A DNA stretch of 64,000 nt, from NCBI RefSeq assembly GCF_045920555.1, contig NZ_CP174509.1:806001-870000 (forward strand), given 5' to 3'. This DNA comes from Pseudalkalibacillus sp045920555 (GTDB taxonomy: Bacteria; Bacillota; Bacilli; Bacillales; Fictibacillaceae). The translations under genes and the position numbers were made by a program. The notes beneath the pieces were generated by a model that saw nothing but the letters and a program-made list of their open reading frames with translations, had not been told where the DNA came from and did not search any database. Of the stretch, positions 8,273 through 16,729 are shown piece after piece; the stretch's first letter is position 1, and each line of letters starts with the position of its first letter.

Positions 8273-9610
8273 ATGAAGAGAATCGGTTCGATTATTTTAA
8301 GTACAGCGTTGATCATCGGATTGTTTTTTGCAGCTCAATCCAATCATCAAGCACAAGCGTCAACCATTGAAATTGATGAAGCTCTTTCCAGCGTGATAAG
8401 TACAGCTGGTGATCAATTCATCGTAGAAGCTGTCGTCACCTATGATACTATGCCGACAGACGCACAAGTTGAGGAACTGCAAGGCTTCGGATTATCGACG
8501 AAAACCTATAAGAATCTGCCCATGGTGGCCATACAAGGAACTAAATTGGAAGTAGAATCATTGCTTTCATCAGCAATTGATGCTGTTTCAATCTTTTATA
8601 ATAAAGATTTAGAGTATAAGCTTCGTGACAGCCGCCAATTGATCGGTGCTGAAAATGTATGGAACGATCTCGGATATACTGGGGAAGGCACGACGGTCGC
8701 CGTCATCGACAGTGGTATAGATGCGACACACCCTGATCTTCCTCTTGGCGACAAGGTAGTCCAAAATGTAAAGTTTCTAGTTGGGGATAGCTTGTTCTCA
8801 GACGGATCAGAGTCTTTATTCTTGGAAAATGTAGCTAATACAGATACATCCTCCGGTCATGGTACTCACGTTGCAGGAACCATTGCCGGCCTTGGCACTG
8901 CCAGTGACGGGCTCTATAAAGGTGTAGCGCCAGATGCAAAACTTGTTGGCCTTGGAACAGGTGAGGCGATCAGTGTACTCTGGGCACTTGAAGCCTTTGA
9001 TTACGTATTGGAAAACCAGGATGAATACGGTATCGACATCATCAGTAACAGCTGGGGTACGACAGGAGATTATTCTCCCAATGACCCGATCAATGTAGCG
9101 AGCAAGAAAGCATATGATGCAGGGATGGTTGTAGCTTTTGCAGCTGGAAACGAAGGTCCGGAGAACGATACATTGAATCCATACTCAGCAGCCCCTTGGG
9201 TGATCTCAGTAGCTGCTGGAACTAAAGATAAAGAACTAGCAGACTTTTCATCAAGAGGAATTCCTGGGGATGAACTCGTACACCCTGACATCACAGCACC
9301 TGGTGTTGATATTGTAGCAGCAAAATCATCGACTGGATTAGTGATGAATGTTCTCGGAACAACAACCGATGTTACTTACATCGATGCAGCTCACCTTCCA
9401 TATTACACGACTGCAAGCGGGACAAGCATGGCAACACCTCATATTTCCGGAGTAGCAGCGTTGATGTTGGAAGCTAACTCTGGCTTAACACCAGATGGCG
9501 TATTCAATGCACTCACCAATACTGCTGATCCAATGGCTGGATATAAACTTCATGAAGCAGGTGCAGGTTATGTAAATGCTTATGAAGCTGTAAAAGCTGT
9601 CGAAAAGTAA
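8273..9610 (+). CDS. Secreted subtilisin-family serine protease (S8), short paralogue
   Basis: This 445-aa preproprotein has a signal peptide ending near AQA, an I9-like propeptide (about residues 35-115) and an S8 catalytic domain. The triad is Asp146 (VIDSGID), His196 (GHGTHVAG) and Ser385 (GTSMATPH), with the oxyanion Asn in AAGNEGP. It ends directly after the catalytic domain. A GGGGAGG lies about 7 bp before the chosen ATG; an overlapping ATG 4 bp upstream is out of frame. The next gene is a close paralogue with an extra C-terminal domain, pointing to tandem duplication. It has its own terminator. Confidence 0.92.
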   Translation: MKRIGSIILSTALIIGLFFAAQSNHQAQASTIEIDEALSSVISTAGDQFIVEAVVTYDTMPTDAQVEELQGFGLSTKTYKNLPMVAIQGTKLEVESLLSSAIDAVSIFYNKDLEYKLRDSRQLIGAENVWNDLGYTGEGTTVAVIDSGIDATHPDLPLGDKVVQNVKFLVGDSLFSDGSESLFLENVANTDTSSGHGTHVAGTIAGLGTASDGLYKGVAPDAKLVGLGTGEAISVLWALEAFDYVLENQDEYGIDIISNSWGTTGDYSPNDPINVASKKAYDAGMVVAFAAGNEGPENDTLNPYSAAPWVISVAAGTKDKELADFSSRGIPGDELVHPDITAPGVDIVAAKSSTGLVMNVLGTTTDVTYIDAAHLPYYTTASGTSMATPHISGVAALMLEANSGLTPDGVFNALTNTADPMAGYKLHEAGAGYVNAYEAVKAVEK

Positions 9611-9626
9611 TCAACATCAATACAAT

Positions 9627-9659
9627 GAGAGGCACTTCATAAAGTTGCCTCTCTTTTTT
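9627..9659 (+). terminator. Terminator of the first subtilase gene
   Basis: GAGAGGCA pairs with TGCCTCTC (8 bp perfect stem, 11-nt loop), followed by six Ts. Confidence 0.88.
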
Positions 9660-9836
9660 ATACGATAACCATGACTAATTTACCACAATCATTCCGCTGC
9701 TATAACGAATTGACTACAGCATAAATAAACCATAAGAACAGTCTGATTTAAAACATACGGTGAATTGTAACTGTTTGTAATCTCTCGGAAAATGAAAGTA
9801 TGAAAATATAAAAATATCAAAATCAGGAGGAATGAC

Positions 9837-11552
9837 ATGAAAAAAGTCAGCTTATGGATCCTTACTTTGGTCCTTATTTTAGCGTATTCTTTATCAGGGG
9901 CAGCGGATCATGCCCGGGCTCATACATTTGAAGTAGATGAAACGCTCCAGAATGAATTAGCATCTACAAGTGAATCTACGATTGTTGAAGCCGTCATCAC
10001 TTTCGAGAATATGCCAACAGATACACAAATAGCGAGCGTGAAAGCCCTTGGCCTGAAGACGAAAACGTATAAAAATCTCCCGATGATCGCCATTAAAGGC
10101 ACGAATACAGAAGTACAGAAATTGTTGGAATCAGACCTGGATGCACTTTCTGTCTACTATAATAAGGATTTGGAATACTTTCTTCGTGACAGCCGTGAAC
10201 TTGTTGGGGCTGAACGTGTCTGGAATGATCTTGGCTACACAGGCGAAGGAACGACAGTGGCTGTAATCGACAGCGGGATAGATGCGACTCATCCGGATCT
10301 TCCTTTGGGAGAAAAAGTCGTACAAAATGTCAAATTTATCTTAGGCAATCTATTTACAGATGAAGCTCTTTATTTAGAAGATGTTGTAAATACGGATACG
10401 TCTTCCGGGCACGGGACGCATGTCGCGGGCACCATTGCAGGATCAGGAACAGCAAGTGATGGATTATATAAAGGTATCGCACCGGATGCTAAATTAGTAG
10501 GGCTTGGAACTGGAGAAGGGATCAACATTTTATGGTCACTGGAAGCCTTTGATTATGTCCTGGAAAATCAAGAAAAATATGGGATCGATGTCATCAGTAA
10601 CAGCTGGGGGACGACTGGTGATTATTCACCTAACAATCCGGTGAATGTCGCAAGTAAAAAAGCACATGATGCAGGGATGATTGTCACCTTTGCAGCAGGC
10701 AACGAAGGACCGGATGATGACACATTGAACCCGTATTCAGCTGCACCATGGGTCATATCAGTGGCTGCTGGAACAAAGGATAAGCAACTTGCTGACTTTT
10801 CTTCACGCGGCGTGCCAGGTGATGAAGTCCTACACCCGGATATCACTGCACCAGGTGTGGATATCGTTGCAGCAAAATCATCTACAGGTTTAGTCATGAA
10901 TTCATTAGGGTCTGTAACAGATGCCACTTATATCGAACCTCAGCATCTTCCATACTATACGACAGCAAGTGGTACGAGTATGGCAACCCCTCATATCACA
11001 GGCATTGTCGCCTTGATGAGGGAAGCGCAGTCTGGTTTACATCCGGATATCGTATTGGATATTTTACAAAAAACTGCCGAACCGATGGAAGGGTATCAAT
11101 ATCATGAGGTTGGTTCAGGTTATGTGGATGCATACGAAGCTGTAAAATCAGCTGAAAAAACCAGCCCGAATATTGGTAAATATAAAGATAAGAAAACAGG
11201 CAAAACCTATGAAACTTACTTTGTTGAAGAAACATGGGAAGGAACTCTTGGTGCAGGTGTCTCAGAAGCTGGAGCAGCTTCGCATGACTACTATGATATA
11301 ACCCTTGATAAGGATACTGTCAGTCTGAAGGTACGGATCGATTGGACATCTCCAACCAATGATCTTGATCTGGAAATCCGTGACCCAGCTGGTGAGCTTG
11401 CTGGTTCCTCTGGAAATGCAGTTACTACGACAGAAGAAACCACCATTCCTGAGGTTACCGACGGCACTTATACGGTTGATGTCATAGGATGGCTGAATAC
11501 AATTGAACAATATAATGGTACCTATACGATCGAAAAGATTTTAAAGAAGTGA
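9837..11552 (+). CDS. Secreted subtilisin-family serine protease with C-terminal PPC-like domain
   Basis: This 571-aa paralogue of the upstream protease is nearly colinear with it through the propeptide and catalytic domain. The triad is Asp145, His192 and Ser381 (GTSMATPH). After residue ~440 there is a Lys-rich linker and a ~120-aa beta-rich domain containing TSPTNDLDLEIRDPAG and a TYTVDVIGW strand. That is typical of PPC or pro-protein convertase P-like domains, which serve as secretion, folding or substrate-binding modules. The RBS is an AGGAGG 7 bp before the ATG. The separate promoter region and terminator suggest independent expression from its paralogue. Confidence 0.92.
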   Translation: MKKVSLWILTLVLILAYSLSGAADHARAHTFEVDETLQNELASTSESTIVEAVITFENMPTDTQIASVKALGLKTKTYKNLPMIAIKGTNTEVQKLLESDLDALSVYYNKDLEYFLRDSRELVGAERVWNDLGYTGEGTTVAVIDSGIDATHPDLPLGEKVVQNVKFILGNLFTDEALYLEDVVNTDTSSGHGTHVAGTIAGSGTASDGLYKGIAPDAKLVGLGTGEGINILWSLEAFDYVLENQEKYGIDVISNSWGTTGDYSPNNPVNVASKKAHDAGMIVTFAAGNEGPDDDTLNPYSAAPWVISVAAGTKDKQLADFSSRGVPGDEVLHPDITAPGVDIVAAKSSTGLVMNSLGSVTDATYIEPQHLPYYTTASGTSMATPHITGIVALMREAQSGLHPDIVLDILQKTAEPMEGYQYHEVGSGYVDAYEAVKSAEKTSPNIGKYKDKKTGKTYETYFVEETWEGTLGAGVSEAGAASHDYYDITLDKDTVSLKVRIDWTSPTNDLDLEIRDPAGELAGSSGNAVTTTEETTIPEVTDGTYTVDVIGWLNTIEQYNGTYTIEKILKK

Positions 11553-11570
11553 AGTAATACCGAAGAAAGG

Positions 11571-11594
11571 GGCTGACTTGTTCAGCCTTTTTTC
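11571..11594 (+). terminator. Terminator of the second subtilase gene
   Basis: GGCTGA pairs with TCAGCC across a short loop, followed by six Ts. Confidence 0.75.
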
Positions 11595-11628
11595 TTTAAA
11601 GATTATAAAACTTTTGTTTCGATGAAGC

Positions 11629-11803
11629 AATGTCTAGCTCCAACGCCCAACCACTTGGCTCACTTCAGTCCTCCTGTGGCGGTCGACACATTGATTGAGG
11701 CCGAAGGATTACCCATGCAGAACCGAACTTTGTTTGGTTTGAGTCTCCTCGGTTGGACTTCCAGTGAAATTCGTGGTTGATCAGGACGTTTGCGCTTTTC
11801 TTA
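11629..11803 (+). repeat. TGTCTAGCTC...GCGCTTTTCTTA intergenic repeat (element B)
   Basis: The left end reads AATGTCTAGCTCCAACGCCC and the right end GCGCTTTTCTTA, with a CCACTTGG...CCTCCTGTGGCGG-type interior. This is a widespread Bacillaceae intergenic repeat form. A second copy lies at 55303-55420 and a remnant of the right end at 57896-57945. The element fills most of the 378-bp gap 11553-11930; I see no gene there. Confidence 0.6.
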
Positions 11804-11930
11804 GTATACATATTCAGGAGATTTGTAGGCCTATATGGCTATTTGTCTCACTTTGCCGCCAGTACCCGACATAATTTGCTAAAATCAATAGAAGCTTATA
11901 AATATTGGGACTTGAAAGGAGGTGAAGTAC

Positions 11931-12782
11931 GTGCGAATCCAAACCCTGATTGTTAAAGGGCTTATTGCGGGAGCATGTCTGTTGGTTCCATCTGAAGTTC
12001 TTGCGAACGGCAAAGAAAAGCTAGATGAATTACCTGATCCTCCAGTGGAAGCAGATAATCAAGCAGAAGAACATCAAAATGAAAATGCTGATAAGAACAC
12101 CAAAAAAGATCGACAAATTGGAAGCTCCGATCAAAAATCAAATCGGGAGCTGCCTGACCAAGCAAAGGCTGAAGTGAATGTTGATGAAACTGGAGAAAAA
12201 GGAAAGCCGGCGCATGCAAAGATTGATGCAAAAGACAAAGCAGCGAATGGGAAAGGTGTTTCCGAACTTAAGAAGGAAACGAATAAACCTGTCCAGGACA
12301 CTGAAAAAACCGGAACCTCAGTACATAATGACCGTGGTAAAAACGAAAACCCTTTAAAAGATGAATCTTCTTCTTTTGAGTCTAAAAAGGAGACAGATGA
12401 ACAAAAAGCAGCAAAACTGGATCACAATAACAAATCAACAACCGATTCAATTGAAGACAAAAAACCTGACGCAGCTGACAATACTCAAAAATCCAGGAAC
12501 AATCAGCAGCCATTACCTCATGAAGAAAGTCCGGCTGATGCACCGTTTGTGATCCCTTCGCAAACTGGAAACCAGCTATCAAAACCGAACAAACACAACG
12601 ATGGACCTTCAAATACATCTGGAAATGGCTCTCTTTTGTATGCTTTATCTTTTACAGGGATCGGTCCATTGGTCACACTCGATCGTGATTTCTTAGCTGA
12701 ACATCGGAGAGAACACAATCAGTGGATCAATGCACCGCCTTCACCACCGCCGAAATCAAACCTTCTTCCTCATAGTGCTTAA
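11931..12782 (+). CDS. Secreted hydrophilic protein of unknown function
   Basis: I do not recognise this 283-aa protein. A signal peptide ends near EVLA-NGKEK; then ~190 residues are Lys/Glu/Asp/Asn/Gln-rich and apparently disordered. The C-terminal ~60 residues contain a short hydrophobic stretch (LLYALSFTGIGPLVTL) and a Pro-rich end. A GTG at 11922 overlaps the AAAGGAGG and is rejected; the GTG at 11931 has ideal 8-nt spacing. The stop is 41 bp upstream of the next secreted protein's start, so the pair is probably co-transcribed and functionally linked. There is no LPXTG motif. Confidence 0.65.
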   Translation: MRIQTLIVKGLIAGACLLVPSEVLANGKEKLDELPDPPVEADNQAEEHQNENADKNTKKDRQIGSSDQKSNRELPDQAKAEVNVDETGEKGKPAHAKIDAKDKAANGKGVSELKKETNKPVQDTEKTGTSVHNDRGKNENPLKDESSSFESKKETDEQKAAKLDHNNKSTTDSIEDKKPDAADNTQKSRNNQQPLPHEESPADAPFVIPSQTGNQLSKPNKHNDGPSNTSGNGSLLYALSFTGIGPLVTLDRDFLAEHRREHNQWINAPPSPPPKSNLLPHSA

Positions 12783-12823
12783 TGAATGAAAAAATTATTA
12801 ATGAGAAGAAGGAGAGATTTCTA

Positions 12824-13855
12824 ATGGTACGTGTAAACGGTAAATTGGTAGTCAAGTCTTTGGTGTTGGCAGGAGCACTTTCTTTTGGTGCTTTTGTAGG
12901 TGTCGATTCAGTTGAAGCAGCTGGAAATGGGAAAAAGTCTGAAGTAAAAGTTCAAGCTCTAGATGATGAAGTGAAAGTTGAAGCGAAAACAAAAGCCAAG
13001 AACAACCCATCAGCAGAGAACAAGGCTGAATCTCAAGGACACGTCCATGCTAATGAAAAAGCAAAAGAAAATGCAGCTCCACAATCTGCTGTAAAAGCAG
13101 GTTCTGAAACAGACGCAGAAACTGATGTAGAACCTAAAGAAGAAGCAGAAGTAGAAGAAACTACCGAAACTGATGTCACAACTGAAGAAGAAGCAACTAC
13201 TGAAGAATCTACCGAAACTGAAGTAGAAGAAGATGTAGAAGCAGACGAAGATAATGAAGAAGCAAAAGAAGAGAAGGTGAATCCTTCTGCAGAAAACAAG
13301 ACGAAGTCCAGTGCTTATCATGCAAGTGACATTGCAAAAGAAAAGGCGCCAGCTCACGCTGCAGTCAATCTTTCTGTTGAACCAGAAACTGAAGAAGACG
13401 AAAATTCAGAAGAAGAAACAACTGTTGAAACTGATGTAGAAGGCAAAACTGAAGAAGATGAAGCTGCAGACGAAGATACTGATGCAGAAGTAGATTCAGA
13501 CGTTGATGCTAACGAAGATACTGAAGTAGAAACAGATGCAGACATGAAAGAAGAAGATGCTGAAACAGAAGTAGAAGTTGATGTTGAAGAAGATGCCGAA
13601 AAAGATGTTGAAGAAGAAACTGATGAAGAAGAAGCTAATGTTTCTGCAGAGAACAAAGCAAATGCACAAGGGCATGTAAACGCTAGCGAAACTGCAAAAG
13701 AACACGCTGCAGAAAATTCTGCTGTACTAGCTGGAACTACTGAAGACACGACTACTGAAACTGAAGAAGAAACAAAACAAGAAACAGATGTAGAAACGGA
13801 TCTTGAAACAGAAACAACAACTGAATCTGAAACAAACACAGTTACACTACCATAA
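12824..13855 (+). CDS. Secreted acidic repeat protein of unknown function
   Basis: This 343-aa protein has a signal peptide ending near VEA-AGN. Three ~34-residue modules share the pattern N-x-SAENKAxSxxHVxAxExAKExAxxxSAV (about residues 47-82, 160-193 and 275-308). They are separated by linkers made almost only of Glu, Asp, Thr, Val and Ala. The predicted charge is very negative. An earlier ATG at 12782 overlaps the preceding stop and lacks an RBS; AAGGAG precedes 12824. Plausible roles are cation binding or a surface or matrix layer, but nothing in the sequence proves these. It is paired with the upstream secreted protein. Confidence 0.65.
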   Translation: MVRVNGKLVVKSLVLAGALSFGAFVGVDSVEAAGNGKKSEVKVQALDDEVKVEAKTKAKNNPSAENKAESQGHVHANEKAKENAAPQSAVKAGSETDAETDVEPKEEAEVEETTETDVTTEEEATTEESTETEVEEDVEADEDNEEAKEEKVNPSAENKTKSSAYHASDIAKEKAPAHAAVNLSVEPETEEDENSEEETTVETDVEGKTEEDEAADEDTDAEVDSDVDANEDTEVETDADMKEEDAETEVEVDVEEDAEKDVEEETDEEEANVSAENKANAQGHVNASETAKEHAAENSAVLAGTTEDTTTETEEETKQETDVETDLETETTTESETNTVTLP

Positions 13856-13871
13856 GAATCACAATAAGGAA

Positions 13872-13897
13872 GACCGGGAATGAGTCCCGGTCTTTTC
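13872..13897 (+). terminator. Terminator after the acidic repeat protein gene
   Basis: GACCGGGA pairs with TCCCGGTC (8 bp perfect, 5-nt loop), followed by TTTTCTT. The rest of the gap 13856-14169 holds only AT-rich DNA and the cstA promoter. Confidence 0.88.
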
Positions 13898-14110
13898 TTA
13901 TGGCAAATTTCAGGATTCCTTACATTTATCCGGTCTAAACCTGCTGATAGTGACAATATAGTAATTAATTATGAACATATTTTAGTTAAAAAGAACTGAA
14001 GGTGCAATAAAGTAGTAAAAAAGGATTAAAAACACCGTATAATAACACCACAAATAGTCCTATCCCTATTATCCTATAAATACCAACATTCTGAATTTTC
14101 CATAATAATA

Positions 14111-14139
14111 TTGACAGCGATTACAACTTTGCCTACCAT
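14111..14139 (+). promoter_or_regulatory. SigA-like promoter of cstA
   Basis: TTGACA, a 17-nt spacer and TACCAT lie 30 bp upstream of the cstA start codon. The -35 is a consensus hexamer; the -10 is weaker. Confidence 0.6.
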
Positions 14140-14169
14140 TAGAGTAATGAGACAAAGGAGGGGTAGGTA

Positions 14170-15912
14170 ATGAGTAGTTTACTTTTAGCGGCAATTGGAA
14201 TATTTATTTTTTTAATTGGTTATCGCTATTATGCAAAATTTATAGCTGAAAAGATTTATAAACTTGATTCCAATTTTACGACGCCAGCACACAAATATAA
14301 GGATGGGGTCGACTTTGTTCCTACAAATCGATTCGTATTGTGGGGGCATCATTACAGTTCCGTAGCTGGAGCGGCACCAATCGTCGGGCCGGCAATCGCG
14401 GTTTACTGGGGATGGGTCCCGGCAGTTATATGGGTCATTTTAGGTACCGTATTCGCAGCCGGCGTACATGATTTCGGAGCACTTGTTTTATCTATACGTA
14501 ACAAAGGTCAATCTGTTGGTACGATTGCCAATAAGTTGATCGGTCATCGCGCAAAGATCTTGTTCTTGTTTATCATCTTGATTCTTGTATTGATGGTTAA
14601 CGCAGTGTTTGCTTGGGTAATCGCTAACCTGTTCGTTAACTTCCCTGCTTCTGTACTATCGATCTTCATTCAGATTCCATTAGCGATCTGGATCGGGTAC
14701 GCAGTTTATAAAAAAAGCGGAAGCATGCTGCTTCCATCTATATTAGCACTTGCATTCATGTATGGTGCTGCTGTCCTCGCATCTAGATTTGAATTCCTTC
14801 AAATCGATCTAGTTAAATGGTTCGGGGGAGAAGGAACTACGGTGATGTTCGGGTTGAACGGAGTCTCAATGGCGTTCTTCGTCTGGATTATCGTATTGAT
14901 GGTCTATGTATATTTCGCTTCTACATTACCTGTATGGAAGCTATTACAGCCAAGGGATTATATCAACTCACATCAACTTGTACTTGGTCTAGTTATTCTC
15001 TATCTAGGGGTCATCTTCACTAACCCTACAATTACTGCACCTGCGGTAAATTCAGGCGCAGATATATCTATGTGGCCGCTTCTTTTCATTACGATTGCAT
15101 GCGGGGCGATTTCAGGATTCCATGGGCTCGTCGCTTCTGGAACATCTTCTAAACAACTTGATAAAGAAACGGATGCTAAATTTGTCGGTTATCTTGGTGC
15201 GGTTGGCGAAGGAATGCTTGCCTTACTAGCGATCATCGCTGTAACGACATTCTTTGCGACTGGTGCTGATTTTACTGCAGCATATAGCAGTTTTGCAGCA
15301 GCAAGTGCTGGAGGACTTGGAAACTTTATCGCAGGTGCTGGTGTCCTGGCATCGGGTGTTGGTATCCCAGCCGACATCGCGGCGACGATCGTAGCTGTAA
15401 TTGTCATCAGTTTTGCAGCGACTTCACTCGATACTTCTGTACGTTTGATGCGCTATATCATTTCAGAGCTTGGTACTGAATATAAAATACCAGCACTTAC
15501 TAAAGCTCATGTGGCTACGTCCATTGCAGTAGGTACAAGTGCAATGCTGGTACTTCTTCCAGAAGGACCGAACGGATTCGGATCAGGCGGATACTTGTTA
15601 TGGCCATTATTCGGTACATCCAACCAACTTTTAGCAGGCATCACATTGCTACTTGTGTCCATTTGGTTGAAGAAACAAGGGCGAAACTTCATGCCGACGT
15701 TCATTCCGATGGTTTTCGTTTTATTCATGACTGTCTGGGCGATGGGGAAACAGGTCATATTTGATTGGTCTGGGGCAGGAACGGCCGATACGAACATCTT
15801 GCTCTTCGTCTTTGGAGCTTTGATCCTCGGATTTGCGCTTTGGATTGTTGCAGAAGCTTTCAAAGTTCTGAGCCAAAAACAAGATCCTTCAGATATGGAT
15901 AAGACTGCTTGA
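14170..15912 (+). CDS. cstA: CstA-family carbon starvation transporter
   Basis: This 580-aa protein has about 16 hydrophobic segments. Family hallmarks include HHYSSVAGAAPIVGPAIA near residue 60, GxVHDFGALV and FHGLVASGTSSKQ. CstA/BtsT proteins are proton-coupled uptake systems for pyruvate and/or peptides, induced when preferred carbon runs out. In enterics the transporter gene is followed by a small YbdD/YjiX protein ending in Cys-Cys. Here the downstream genes include a different small protein with the same Cys-Cys end, supporting a shared functional requirement. AAAGGAGGGG precedes the ATG. A terminator follows, so downstream genes may depend on readthrough or their own promoter. Confidence 0.93.
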   Translation: MSSLLLAAIGIFIFLIGYRYYAKFIAEKIYKLDSNFTTPAHKYKDGVDFVPTNRFVLWGHHYSSVAGAAPIVGPAIAVYWGWVPAVIWVILGTVFAAGVHDFGALVLSIRNKGQSVGTIANKLIGHRAKILFLFIILILVLMVNAVFAWVIANLFVNFPASVLSIFIQIPLAIWIGYAVYKKSGSMLLPSILALAFMYGAAVLASRFEFLQIDLVKWFGGEGTTVMFGLNGVSMAFFVWIIVLMVYVYFASTLPVWKLLQPRDYINSHQLVLGLVILYLGVIFTNPTITAPAVNSGADISMWPLLFITIACGAISGFHGLVASGTSSKQLDKETDAKFVGYLGAVGEGMLALLAIIAVTTFFATGADFTAAYSSFAAASAGGLGNFIAGAGVLASGVGIPADIAATIVAVIVISFAATSLDTSVRLMRYIISELGTEYKIPALTKAHVATSIAVGTSAMLVLLPEGPNGFGSGGYLLWPLFGTSNQLLAGITLLLVSIWLKKQGRNFMPTFIPMVFVLFMTVWAMGKQVIFDWSGAGTADTNILLFVFGALILGFALWIVAEAFKVLSQKQDPSDMDKTA

Positions 15913-15925
15913 TAAAATGATGGCT

Positions 15926-15955
15926 AAAGGGGGGCGGGAAACTGCTCCCTTTTTT
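15926..15955 (+). terminator. Terminator downstream of cstA
   Basis: AAAGGGGGGC pairs with GCTCCCTTT (one G-U) over an 8-nt loop and runs into TTTTTT. Confidence 0.78.
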
Positions 15956-16040
15956 GGCCTTATGTATTAGCCGAGGTTCAGCCAGTGCCAGAATGCTGGA
16001 ATGCTCACGTTTTTAAATCATAATAAAAGGGTGATCGATT

Positions 16041-16430
16041 ATGAAAGGCCAAATCCTTATCATCCGCGTCTTTCCTGAAGTCGGTGGCGGCTGATGTGGG
16101 GGTGTCTCTGGTGACGGGTTCATCAGTATGAATGATCAATTTGCAGACGATCGGAAAGAAATGGAAGAAATCGGTATTTTATATCAACAGATTGTGAATG
16201 AATATGGAGACCAGATGGATCTTGTTTATGCGGATCCGAGAAATCTGATTTCAATTGCAGCATATATGTTTGGACATGTTCGACATGGTAAAATAGGATT
16301 GCTTGAAGTCATGAAAAATCTCTTTTGGAGAGCCCGCCGTGGAGCTGTTTTTTTGAATGGAAGATGGCTGAATGACAGGGCCCGTACGAATGAAGAGATT
16401 TTAACATTAATACAACAGGAAATGAGCTAG
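16041..16430 (+). CDS. Probable selenoprotein with in-frame UGA, thioredoxin-like fold (Sec-Cys motif)
   Basis: Reading from the ATG at 16041 gives MKGQILIIRVFPEVGGG, then TGA (16092-16094), TGT and an uninterrupted frame to the TAG at 16428-16430. With TGA as selenocysteine the product is 129 aa with a GGG-U-C-GG motif just after the first beta strand, where ArsD- and thioredoxin-like folds carry their redox or metal Cys pair. Later landmarks (LVYADPRN and GAVFLNGRWL) fit that fold. A 7-nt GGTGATC Shine-Dalgarno precedes 16041. The only downstream ATG (16128) has no well-placed RBS and would remove the motif. A candidate SECIS hairpin overlaps the TGA. It is followed within 14 bp by the Cys-Cys-ending gene and then an ArsA ATPase. 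Alternatives are a nonsense mutation or a 100-aa protein from 16128. Confidence 0.62.
16091..16126 (+). promoter_or_regulatory. Candidate bacterial SECIS element overlapping the UGA codon
   Basis: CTGATG (containing the TGA) pairs perfectly with CATCAG at 16121-16126. Inside, TGTC pairs with GACG (one G-U) around the 6-nt loop TCTGGT, which contains a GGU. In fdhF of E. coli the UGA also lies in the lower stem and the loop carries GGU. The apical loop here is only 12 nt past the UGA, shorter than in fdhF, so this is suggestive only. Confidence 0.35.
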
Positions 16431-16444
16431 CGGGGTGATGAGCG

Positions 16445-16711
16445 ATGACAGAAGCGAAGTGGTCTTTTAAAAGACTGATTGAATTATATGACGAGATATT
16501 GAGCCATAACCATAAAACGGAGATCAAGCGTGAGCTTCGTGATGAGGATGATCTGTTCTTGCTTTTATGTTTTTCCGAATTGCTAGGTATCCCGAATCCG
16601 GTATCCTATTATACGCTTGAACTATATCCGTCAATCCTTGAAAAGTTCCATGATTGGCATTTGCGGATGGGGATGGAAAAGTCACCGCTTGAAGGCATTC
16701 GTTGTTGTTGA
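16445..16711 (+). CDS. Small protein ending in Cys-Cys, cory-CC-star type
   Basis: This 88-aa soluble protein ends in EGIRCC directly before the stop. From memory it matches the family NCBI calls 'cory-CC-star', small proteins found with CstA in Corynebacterium and Bacillus and thought to be the counterpart of YbdD/YjiX, which also ends in Cys-Cys. The body is acidic and helical with no other cysteine pair; one Cys lies in LLLCFSE. The RBS is GGGGTGATG before the ATG at 16445. The stop is doubled (TGA TGA, 16709-16714). In a UGA-recoding host the first might also be read as Sec, but the family pattern argues that it is a stop. Confidence 0.7.
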   Translation: MTEAKWSFKRLIELYDEILSHNHKTEIKRELRDEDDLFLLLCFSELLGIPNPVSYYTLELYPSILEKFHDWHLRMGMEKSPLEGIRCC

Positions 16712-16729
16712 TGAGAGGTTGTGTGTCGA

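Noticed and set aside
13354..13956. Ser/Val-rich 200-aa minus-strand ORF
   Set aside because: It is the complement of the Glu/Asp/Thr-rich secreted protein gene and crosses its terminator.
16128..16430. Conventional 100-aa CDS starting at ATG 16128
   Set aside because: No well-placed RBS, and it would leave an RBS-equipped, in-frame upstream segment and a conserved-looking redox motif unexplained. It remains the fallback if UGA is a true stop.
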